Source: Macrostomum hystrix (Eukaryota > Platyhelminthes > Macrostomidae). Taken from it: a stretch of DNA of 64,000 bases. The DNA is taken from positions 19,844,501 to 19,908,500 of the forward strand of contig CATNEN010000001.1 in assembly GCA_950097015.1 (NCBI GenBank), written 5' to 3'. A program made the position numbers and the translations under genes. Position 1 is the stretch's first letter. Each line of letters starts with the position of its first letter. Shown here piece after piece: positions 29,874 through 41,800 of the stretch. The notes beneath the pieces were generated by a model, which made no database searches, was not told where the DNA came from, and saw only the letters and a list, made by a program, of their open reading frames with translations.

Positions 29874-32800
29874 TTAAAAATCGCCAGCAGCCTGTTTGGC
29901 CTCTTTAACGCTGAGAGGCGCCACTGGCGGTTCAACAAAGTCTTCAAAATCGGCGTCTTCGGTATCTGGGCTGAAGCCGCTCTTGACCGCAGCAGCATTT
30001 TCGCTGCACCAGTCAGACAGGACGCAGAATGCATGCCTAGCCGATGCTAGAATGCTCTCAACGGCCTGGCCATTGTCCTGAGCAGTGGCCACTGCCAGCA
30101 GCCGCAGCAGCTGGGCGTACAAAGCCTTGACGCTCTCCAGTTTAGATTGGTCCTTTAGAATCTTGGCGAGTTGCATCAGGCCGCGGACAGCGTCCAGGGC
30201 CTCGTTTGAAACAACGCGAATCAAAGAACTGATGCCAGGCAAATCCGCTTGGTCAATGTCAGAGTTGCTAGCCGCCATTAGAAGCTCCTCCAAGGGGTGC
30301 CTAGCAACGGCTAGCATCCTTAGCAACGCCGACTCTTGTCTGTAGCGCCGGCCAGGCAGCAGGATCTCGCCGGTGGCAGCCGCTTGCTTCCTAGCCTCGT
30401 CCGCTCGGTCCATCTGGAATTTGGCCAGCTTGCCCACAGATTCCAGGCACATGCGCGGATTGCGCAACTGCGGGTCGGACCGGATGCTGAGCAGCAGCCG
30501 GATGCAGCCCGAGTAGCCGAGCATCCATTTTGAACGGCAGTCAGCCAGACTCTTCGCCTTAGACCAGCCCTGGTGGATTGGCAATGCTCGTTTTCTAAGA
30601 TTTTTTAACAAACAGATTAATTGACACAAGAACAATTTAACTAGAGAGACGAAACATTCTACATAGTTTGAATTCAAAACGGCCCTAATAAGGGTCAATT
30701 ATAGTACTGCGATACAAATCAAATTTGGTTGAAAATATAATATAATATATGATATAATAACAATAAATGCAGGAGGGCTGCGAGCAATGGCGCATCATTT
30801 GGTTGACACTAGAACCGCAGCCAGCGAGGAGCCAATTCAGCCTATTCCGCTGACTCCTGAGCACACTCCTGAATACTGTACGCAGGCGCTCGCTCACACA
30901 GGTGTGTACATCTGGCCTGACTTTCTCATCGTCAGGCAGTGTACACTTCACTGAGCCTTGGAGGTTGGGCATCAAGGGCGTAAAATTGCCCCCAAGCCTT
31001 CACTCCGCGGCTGCGCCCCAAATGAATGTGGCCTCGCCGCTGAATCGAGCTCAGGGACCTCGGTGCGAGAAACGAACGCGTTAATCGCTCGGCCACTCAC
31101 CCCTTAAAATTCGTGTGTAACTTATTGTGTGCAATTTTATGGGAACTTGTGTCCCTGTCCCTGGAAAACCTTTGCAGCCCGTTTTCGTTTTCATGACAAA
31201 AATACACAAATTAACTAGGAACACTGTCACCTTTTGATTAAGAAAAGTTTTTTACTTTTGATGCGGTACATACACGTAGAAAAATATTTTTGCATTAGTA
31301 GCAAAAATTATACATCAATTTACAAAACACAACAAATTTTTGAGATATATCAACAGAATAGGATGTTAGTAACCATGCCTTAGAACATCTTCATGATGTA
31401 GGGATGCAAGAAAGCACAGCAACCTTTTCCTGCCTTCTTCATAAAGAAGATTTGTATTGGAATATTTTTTTTATAATCTCTCCCTGAGTGTGGCCCTTAT
31501 AAGGGCCGTTTTAAATTCCCTGGCTTAGCATTATCCTAATATCCTAATAGATATTAGGACACTTAACATAAAAATCACTTTAGTAATCAATAAAAAAGCT
31601 TATGGGTCAGTAGGTCACAAGTTCGAATCTCAGCCCAGGGAAAGATATCGTGTGCTATCTAAATGCATTAAAAAAACAAGCAAGACATGTGACTAACCTC
31701 AAAGTAGGCCCTGAGCAACATGTCGGCAATGTTCTTGTGCGCCTGAGCTGCCTGGTAGCGGAAGCTGTTACGCCGGTCGCTGGGACTCTCCGTGTCGCAC
31801 ATGGCCAGGGCTTGACGACACAGGCGGAGCGCCTCCTTGCAGCGCTGAAATGCGAAGAGAAAAATCTGTCTCAACTGGTGGATGTTATTCTGCGCACTCC
31901 GCTGGTCGAGCAGACACACGGATGTGTAAGCATGCATTCATATTGCCTCATCAGGACGAAGGAGAAAAGAGAGATCAGACAGGGGAGAGACGGGAGAGAT
32001 GAGACACTGGAGAGATGAGACAGTGGAGAGATGAGACACGGGGAGAGATGAGACAGGGGAGAGATGAGACAGTGGAGAGATGAGACAGGGGAGAGATGAG
32101 ACACGAGAGGGATGAGACAGTGGAGAGATGAGACACTGGAGAGAAAAGACACGGGAGAGATGAGACACTGGAGAGATGAGACAGGGGAGAGATGAGACAG
32201 GGCGGAGATGAGACAGGGGAGAGATGAGACACGGGAGAGATGAGTCACGAGAGAGATGAGACAGTGGAGAGAAAAGACACTGGAGAGATAAGACACGGGA
32301 GAGATAAGACACTGGAGAGATAAGACAGGTTCAGAAGCTTAGCAGGCCGCATGAAAGTTGATTACAAGGTAGCTGCTGGCTGATCTTCTGCCTCCTTAAC
32401 GTGTTTAACTATTATAACAATGGAGCTCGATGAGCAGAAATACTAACTGGCCAAACACAGTTTGTGTGCAACCATAGTCTCCGCATACTATGCGACGCGG
32501 GTTTGAGCATCAGGTAGTGAAGTGTGCGAAACGACCCCCCTCGCAGTCAATCGATTTTTCAGCGAGCAGACTGAAGGCAGCGAGAACCCCGGCAGCTGAG
32601 AAATCAATACCAACAGCCGTCGAGTCCGCAGGCTCTTGACGCCTTCCGCTGTCTAAAGCCGCAATGCCATCCATCAATCCATCTGGTCGGTCTGCCCCTT
32701 GCTCCCCTGCAGCTCAATGTGGTGTGGGGGGTCAGTTCCCCCCCTAATTTTCTCGTCAGAGAAGGGAAAAATCACACAAGGGACGCGCCCCGCAGCGGCT

Positions 32801-35800
32801 AAAGGAGAGAGGGGTCATGAAGGAAATCAATTTCGACTCTCGGCTCTCTCTCATCATTCAATACTGGGCTGGGGGCGCGGGCAAGAGAAAGAGAGAGGGA
32901 GAGAAGGCGAGGAAAGGCGCGCTTGTGCAAGCCTAACGATGGCTGAGAGAAAACCGATTTAGGGGGGGTGCGGAGGTCCAGCTTTAGCAGCTTTAGAAGA
33001 AGACTTCTAGAGTTCAAGGGAGACCTGTTGATTTTAACTGAGCCAGGGCCAGGAGAGAAGGATGTGGAGGAAAAAAGATAGATAGTCGACAGGGGCGAGG
33101 TGAGATGGAAACGAGTGAAACCAAGAGTCGAGGACAAAGGTAGTCATGTTTTTTCGGAGAAGAATAGGAACCGAGAGAATTGTAGGCTATTAAAGATAAG
33201 ATCACAAAATAACTTTGAACAAGTTGTACAAACGAGGCTCAATATGCTCAGAACTATTCATAATAGAACTTCCAGATAAACAGCGACAACCAAGACCGCT
33301 TATACTCGCAGCAATTGAGCCGCTGTCGCGAGCCAATGTAATACAAAGGACGACAGCGGGCTTATTGACTGGATATATGTGAGACAATTGAGAAATAAGG
33401 CAATGAAGAGATAAGAAAAGATAGAGATGAGACAGGGGAGAGATGAGACACGAGCGAGTTGAGACGGGGGAGAGTTGAGACAGCTTTGCTGCCGGCTGGA
33501 GCTCGCCGACAACCCTGCCATTTCCTGCCGTCTCTAACTAATGAAAAAAAGTTGAGCTCGATTAGAACTGAAATCTCAGGGGATATTATGAGTCGTTCCT
33601 CCCCTGCACCAAACGGAAAGGCAATTTTTTATCGTCCTTGATCATAAAAAAGTACTAATAAATCATTTCTGAAATAGAATGACGCCAATGATGCGTAGAT
33701 ATCCGAAAATTATTGAAAGTAATAAAATATCGGCTTATAATTTTAAAATGATAAAAACTCATTGGCATGAAGTCACGTATTGCTGTAAAGCGCACGCGCC
33801 TAGTCTAATTATATAAGCAATTAGTTCGCGCCGCTTTACTTTTCCATCCACTCAGCAGAGAAATAAACTATAGCTGCTAGCAGCTTACTATTGGAATTAA
33901 GGAAACGGCGCATCTCTTATATAACCCAACGCTTATCAAATAGAAGCCAAATTTATTAACGGGCCAAGGCAAGACTATAGAAACCGGAGAGCTTAAGCCC
34001 CTAGCTTAGACAGGACTCGGAATAGGGATGGAGAGAATGAGGTGGCCAAGTGAATCTAGGATAAATAAGCAAACGGGGATGTGAAGGTTAGGAGCTTATG
34101 CGGGCGAATGTACATGAATGCGCGCGTCAAACACGTATCGCTAATATTAAATTATTCTCTGTAGGCGGAGTACCCAAACAAAATCTTCCTCGAGGGCAGG
34201 CGCAGCCGCCAGCCCAAATTCCAAGTTGCTCTTGGCTCTCTAAGCAAACTATTTCTTTATTTCTCTTGCTCAGCTCTCTCTGTGAGTAAGTGTGAGTCGA
34301 CTTCCCTTAGCTTTGCCCGTTTCTGTTGGAAAAAACTGAGTACACACACACAGCCACTCACGGGCAGTATAAGCAAGGCTGAGGATAGTCCGAGAGGTGC
34401 AGATTATAATCAGGTTTCGCGTCTCTCTTCTCCGCCCACAGCTATCGCAGCTTCTTGGTGGACTGGCACTAAGTCTTCCATTTTATACTTAGCTAAACAG
34501 TTTTTACCAGCTCAACCAAAAAGGAATTTGACGCATTCAGCAGCACAAAGGAAAGCTGTTAAGCAGCATTGTTACTTTTCAGTTCTTTCTTCCTTGTTTT
34601 CCATATTCAATTATTCCTTTGATGAAGCCGCCAGCATATTTTACTTAGCTTATGCCAACCCTTTGCTTTGCAGTCAAAAGTTAAGAGCAAAGCATTAAGA
34701 GCACTGGAGTATGAGGACACACAGATGGCAGGGTTCCTATAGTTAACAAACCAAACGCGCCGACAGATTGAAAGGGAAAGATGAAGGCGGCCAAGAGGAA
34801 GCGGAATTGCTGTGAGGTGCGGCCACACAAGGGGCTGGACGGAGGACGGTGGTCGCCAAAGAAGAGAGCAGAGCAGAACTGTCGGGAGGAGAGCGAGAGC
34901 GAAGAGCAGGCGTAAGGAGCATGAAGGCAGCCTCCCTTGTGGCCCAATCGGGCAAGGCTGAGGTGAGCACATGGCTAGGCCGACGAATAGACTAGGCTTA
35001 AGCACCCCGCATTCAGCTGTCGTTGGCGAGAAAGGGAGGGGATTAATTTATACAACGTGTGGAATAAATACACTGCGCTGGGGTGGACAACGTAACAACG
35101 CAGTCTCCAGTGCACTTCCTGACTTCCTGTGCTGGCACAACACAAGAGAACACAAAGGCGTGCGGATTGGCTGAATCTCTCTCCCTGCGTTGATATTGCT
35201 CAATCCGAAGAAAATAACGCCCTCTGCTAAGCTCTTAAATTCCATGAGGCCAGGCGCCTGACAACCAGGACAGCAAACAGTCCGCTAGCGAGTGAGAAAA
35301 GCGATTGAGAAAAATTGTCTAATTCGGAACAAGGATTACAGGAACACAAGAGAAGCGGCAGCCAATACTTCCTGCCGCGCGCCATACATCACGTATTTGA
35401 AAGGATAAAAGCGGCCAGTGGAAAACTAAATATTGAATCGCTAAAGCAATGCAGTGGTTACTGCTAGCACTGTTGGGCGTTTCACTATGGCTAGTTCAGA
35501 ACTACCTGCCTCAGCGCACTTCAGCCTATTCAATCACGGATGTTGCATCAATTTATTCAGCTAGTGGATCGGATGACCGAGCACGCGAGAAGGCCCGAGA
35601 TGGTACAATGTATGGCGACGTTTATAACTGGGCAGACATGATCCAGAACTACATACAGCAGGTGGCAGCAGACGGGATACAGCGGGATCAGACCCAGATG
35701 CTGTTCGATCAGGCCGAGTATCACTACGAGAAGAAGAACGGTACCAATGTGACTATGCAAGTCAAACAAGAGCTGAGCGCATACTTTCGAAAGAAAAAGG

Positions 35801-38800
35801 AAATAGCGCATCGCATAGCGGAGGCGGCAGCAGAGGCCTATGATAGACACTACAGGGAGGTGAAGAGTGGCCAGAGAAAGATAGCCTCAAGCCTGAGCGC
35901 ACTCAGCTTCGACATCTATCGAGACTCAGATATTCCGCATCGACTTGCCAATTCTGGCATGACGCTGGTGCCGTTCTTCCGACAGAACATCACGTACAAC
36001 TTCTCCACCATCAAGATACCGGACGATGTGCCGCGTGATTTAAACGAGACGATATTCACAGTGGAGTGGACATACGAGCTGGAGCGAATCTTTAACCAAA
36101 CTTATCAAAATGATAGCAGCATTCGATGGCTGTATTTCGGATCTAGTACCGGTGTTACTAGACTCTATCCGGGCAGAGAGTGGAGCTCTAACTTTGTCGG
36201 CTTCTATACAGACTATGATCCAAGAATAAGGCCTTGGTACATTGCGGCCACTAGCGGACCTAAAGATGTCGTGATAATAATTGATTGCAGTGCCAGCATG
36301 GAAGGTGAAAAATTTGGCATTGCTCGATCAGTAGCCAAGGCTGTCATTCGGACACTAACCAAGCAGGACTACATGAACGTGGTCTGCGCCAGAGCCAGTC
36401 ATTGGGACGAGGTTGGTAAATGGCACTACTTTAAATCTGAGGTGCTCAGCTGTCAAGAAACAAAAATGGTACCAGCCACAATTGAGTTCAGAAAGGATCT
36501 CATGGAGAAGATTGACGGATTAAAGCCTGGAGGTACCAGCGAATTGGAGCACGGCTTTCAGATGGCATTCGAATTGCTGAACTCACAGCCCAGAACAGGC
36601 TGTCTATCCATTTTAGTCTTTATAACGGATGGCAAAGATACGGACGGTGAAACAGTTCGCTGCGGTCCGGGCTACTATACGCGCTCTGGATACGTACCTG
36701 GACCGGTGTGTAAGTACAACTGGACGAAGGTTTGGTCCGTAGTTAATGCAACCAATGCTAATAGCAAGCCGCCAGCAAGGATATTTAGCTATCTAATCAA
36801 GGATGATGGTCAGATGTTTCCTGGCGCATTGGCCTGCAATCACAGCGGCAGCCTTAGAAAGCTGGAGGATGGCGAGAATCTAATTTCCCGTATGGGCAAC
36901 TATTTCGACTTCTTGGCTAGGGTGGCGCAGAACTCAAAGGGCCTGTGGACGTCACCGTATATTGACGCATTCGGTTTGGGTACCATGGTGACACATGCCG
37001 TGCCAGTAATTAGTGCGATCGATACCGGCAAGCCGAGAACTATCGGCGTAGTCGGAGTGGATGCCACTCTGGAGGAAATCGAAACCTATGTGACAAGGCG
37101 TCAGTGGGGCTCAGTAACGTCCTTCCTTATCGATAAGGAGGGCCAGACCATCTATCATCCGTTGCTAAAGGGTAGCGCCAACTTAAAAGACGATCCGATA
37201 TTTATACACATACAGAGAATGGAACAGAACAAAAAGAACATTCCCAAGGAGTTTAATAAGGTTACTCAGAAAATGATCAACGGAGAAACTGGCATGATCG
37301 CCATTGAGAATGGCAGGCGAGGTATTTCAAAAGGCGACTATCGGGCTGGCGTCAAATACGAAACGATGCCATTGGAATACTACTTCACCAATATCGAGGA
37401 CTCGGACTATTCTGTCGCCTTCGTGCTGTCAAAAACAGACAAAGTCTACCGAAAGCTAATAGAGCCAACCATTAAATTCGACGAACTGGTGCCAAAGAAC
37501 CGTAGCTACTTCAACCTGCTAATTGAGTACAATAGCAGCACAGTGCTAAAACATTATCCTGAGGTTTTTAAATATCTGGACGTGAAGTACAATATGTCAA
37601 AGAAGTTTCAAAAGCTGCGGATAACCGAGCTGCACTCCAGTATATTCTTTGCGCCAAAGTGCTACTGCGAGCCGCTCAGGTATCTGTTTGACGACGATTT
37701 GGCCAGGAAAACTCTGGATGCACACGAGTACATGAACACCGGCAAGCCGGACATCGGATGCCACAGTCCAGACAGGACTACAGACCATGCCATTTTTGAG
37801 GCTGGCTCCAGGGCTTATGTGCTGGTCACGCAGCCAATTGAAGAGCGCTGGCGAGAAAGGAAATTTAGCTGGATCGACGAAGTTATCTGGACCTATGTGG
37901 GCATGAGAAGCGGCGTATTCCGCACTTATCCAGGACACAGATCTGTGCGGCCCTACGATCCGACAAAGCGGCCCTGGTACAGCCGCACAAAGAGCTCACC
38001 AACAAAGACTTCGATCTCAACACCATATTACGACTCGGCAGGAAGCGGAAAGATTATCACTATCTCACAGGCAGTATTTGAAGGCATGGATAATAAAACA
38101 GAAGGCTGCAATGTCACTGGCAAATCTAAAAAGCCAGGCGGCTGTCCGTGCGAGGAGGGTGAAGAGTGCACGAGCGGCTACTGCTACATCAGCGCGGCCA
38201 ATGCGACAACCAAGGAGATTCAGCAGGGCAAGCGCTGTGCTACAGAGCGCATCGAAGCCATCACCAGTCTAGACCTGGGCTACAACAATTTTCATCGCAA
38301 GGTCTACAATCTGATGCAGGCTTCGGATGGAGTAAAATCCTGCAATGCCGAGTACAAATGCCCCGACGGTACGGCCAACTGCCGAACAGTCTGCTACGTG
38401 TTTGATAATCGAGCCAACGTCATTATGGCGTCCGACTTCATTGAAGCAACCGATTTAGACGAGGGCCGCTACAAAGGTGTCACACTTGGCCAAAAGGAGG
38501 GCGAGGTGATGATGAACCTCGTCTTTCGCCAGAAGCTATTTCAAAGAGACGAATCAGTCGACTTTCAGGGCACCTGCAGTTTCACAGCCGGAGCGCCGCG
38601 AGTGACAATGAACGGCATACCGACAACACCGGAGGAGAGCGACAACCTCTACAAGACCAGAGGCCCGATTCCTGGCTTCTCAAACTCCTACGGCTGCATT
38701 CAAGATGTGATATCGTTCGAGGTGAACGAAACAGCCCTGGGCAGGAGTCGAATGCTAGTTGGCAACGTGTCTGGCCCCTGCATGCAAGGCTTCTACTATG

Positions 38801-41800
38801 TGACCTCACTTAAGGACACCAATCTGTTCCTATTGGTGATAGAGAACTGGCGCGATCGGAGCAAGCATCCGTTCAATTTCAACTGCCTGCTAACCCGCAA
38901 ACTGGTGGCTTCCGGCGCCTCCAGGATCATCAATGGAACCTGCGCGCACGATCAGAGCGCCGAAGCAGCCCAGAGCGGAGCTTCGGGCAGCGGCGGTGGC
39001 GGCAACAGCGGCGGTGGCTCCGGGGACACCGACGACAAGTCTTGTCCGGCGTTAAACAATGTGACAATAGCGTGCGATTTTAACAATGCGTCACTAAGTC
39101 AGGCCTGGCGGCTAGCGATGCTATTGTTGTGGCTTTTAGTACATCTGGCTCAGTGCTGACACGGATAAAGCTATGTAGCTGAAACTCAAACTATCAGGGG
39201 CCGGCAACTTCTTATTTTTAGTAGAGAGACATAGGCACGTGGGATATATGAGTCGCGGGAGGGATGAGACACGAAATAGGTGAGACAGGGAAATGACCAC
39301 AAACAGGTGGTGAATATGCATGTGAACCTTCCAATTAACTAACAGCCATCGGTTCTCACTTTACCACAAATGTACAAAACAACTGGGGAACAAGGCACCA
39401 CTAACAGCAGAACAGCGGACAGGTTCTCATGGAAGACAAACAACCCAAGAAATAGAAGGGACAGTGATAAAAACAACAAGCACGAATTTTCGTACACTCT
39501 GCGTGACATTCCAAATGCCTAGACCTAAAATTGTGTCATCAGCAGAGATTTAGTTCTTTCAGTACGGCAAAAAACTACATAGCGTAGTTGGCTATGTAGA
39601 CCCAAGCATCATATTTAATATCCTACAGCCTGTGAACTATAAAAAATCGTCATTTACATTACGAGAGTAAAATACTTCTTTTCGACTAGCATTGATTAGA
39701 TTTTTGTACTTTGAGCACTTTTCAAACCTAAGCCACCTCATGCAATCCGATTGACATACTCATCATGGTTGCTTGCAGTTATTAGATAACAATATAAAAA
39801 CGGACTAACTTATGAAAAAAAAGTTATAATCCAATTTTAATAACTATTTTCCTATTACTACATCCGTATTGAATTGTAACAGAGTTCTTACTATAGCGAC
39901 AACAGTAAGTACGACTGTACCAACAGTAGTTTGTACAGACAGCTATTTTGCACATAACAGGGATCGGAAAAACTAAATGCCAAAAAGAAAATCTAGAGAG
40001 CACAGTGGGCCGTGTCGAGAACAGATGAGAAAGTTGAGAGGTGACGCAGGTGAGAGATAATACGAGTATAAAGGAGAGTTGAGACGCATGAGAGACTATA
40101 AAGAGGGGAGACGAGATAGAGGAGAGATGTGATAGGGAGAGGTAATAGAAGAGATGTGATAGGAGAGATGTGATAGGAGAGATGTGATATTGGGGAGAGA
40201 TAAGACAGGGAGAGATGTGAAAATGAGATATGGAGATATGTATAGTGAGAAATGAGATAGGGAGAGCTATGATAGGGAGAAATGAGATAGGGAGAGCTAT
40301 GATAGTGAGAAATGAGATAGGGAGAGCTATGATAGTGAGAAATGAGATAGGGAGAGCTATGATAGTGAGAAATGAGATAGGGAGAGCTATGATAGTGAGA
40401 AATGAGATAGGGAGAGCTATGATAGTGAGAAATGAGATAAGGAGAGCTATGATAGGGAGAAATGAGATAGGGAGAGCTATGATAGGGAGAAATGAGATAG
40501 GGAGAGCTATGATAGTGAGAAATGAGATAGGGAGAGCTATGATAGTGAGAAATGAGATAGGGAGAGCTATGATAGTGAGAAATGAGATAAGGAGAGCTAT
40601 GATAGGGAGAAATGAGATAGGGAGAGCTATTATAGGGAGAAATGAGATAGGGAGAGATGTGATAGGGAGATGTGATAGGGAGAGATGTGATAGGGAGATG
40701 TGATAGGGAGAGATGTGATAGGGAGAGATGTGATAGGGAGATGTCATATAGGGGAGAGATGTGATAGGGAGATGTGATATAGGGGAGAGATGTGATAGGG
40801 AGATGTGATAGGGAGAGATGTGATAGGGAGATGTCATATAGGGGAGAGATGTGATAGGGAGATGTGATATAGGGGAGAGATGTGATAGGGAGAGATGTGA
40901 TAGGGAGAGATGTGATGGGGAGAGATGTGATAGGGAGATGTGATATAGGGGAGAGACGTGATAGGGAGAGATGTGATAGGGAGATGTCATATAGGGGAGA
41001 GATCTGATTGGGAGAGATGTGATAGGGAGAGATGTGATAGGGAGAGATGTGATAGGAAGAGATGTGATAGGGAGAGATGTGATAGGGAGATGTGATATAG
41101 GGGAGAGATGTGATAGGGAGAGATGTGATAGGGAGAGATGAGACAGGTAGAAGCGTGGGCTGGGTCACTGGTAGTGTAAAGCCCATAGACAGACAAACCT
41201 CTTCCTCGCTGAAGCCCTCCACCTGAGCGGTGGTGACGGCCTCGATCTTGTCCATCATGGTCATGAGGCGCTGCCAGGCCAAGTTGTCCCACAGGGCAGC
41301 GAAGGAGCCCTTGGCGGCCAGGTGTTGCCGCGGACCCAGACGGTCAAGAGCCGCCTGATAAGTTTGCATCGCGGAGTCGTGAAGTTGAATCTCCGCCCAG
41401 CTGACTGTGGGCGGCTGATGCGATGAGCCGGCGGCTGCGGCCTGCTCGCGCTGTCTGGCCTGAGCTCGTCTGACTCTGCTGTGCCGGCATTCGTTCAGGG
41501 CGCGAAGCAGCAGGGCCTGATTGGCTAGCAGGTACACGGCATCCTCGGTCGCCTGCTGACCAGACTGCTGCTGCTGCTGCTGTTGCACCTGACATTTTCA
41601 AATTCAAGCAATTAGGAAGGGATGTGACAATCCTCCTTGAGCATATTGAAAACCTGACTAATGTAATCGGTTTGTCAAATAGCCAACTAAATTAAATCAC
41701 TTTTGATATCCACTTCATATTTGTTGATCTAGTCACCTTACATGAGACCTTGTCAAGCCAGTCAATATCAGATCTAGTCACTCTACATCAGATCTAGTCA

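Noticed and set aside
31595-31650. tRNA-like B box GTTCGAATCTCAGCCCAGGG
   Set aside because: Probably the head of a degraded SINE, but too little follows to assign it.
34282-34698. 138-codon plus frame upstream of the alpha2/delta gene
   Set aside because: Composition is low-complexity Ser-rich with no domain; it lies in intronic DNA with LTR-like words.
40230-40703. 157-codon plus frame with a perfect ten-residue repeat (RNEIGRAMIG)
   Set aside because: Product of the 30-bp array; no flanking unique coding sequence.
39824-41198. Long minus frames rich in SPYHIS and ALPISFLPI reading into EDRF1 exon 5
   Set aside because: Only 41588-41199 is exon; beyond the donor at 41197-41198 the frame is minisatellite translation.
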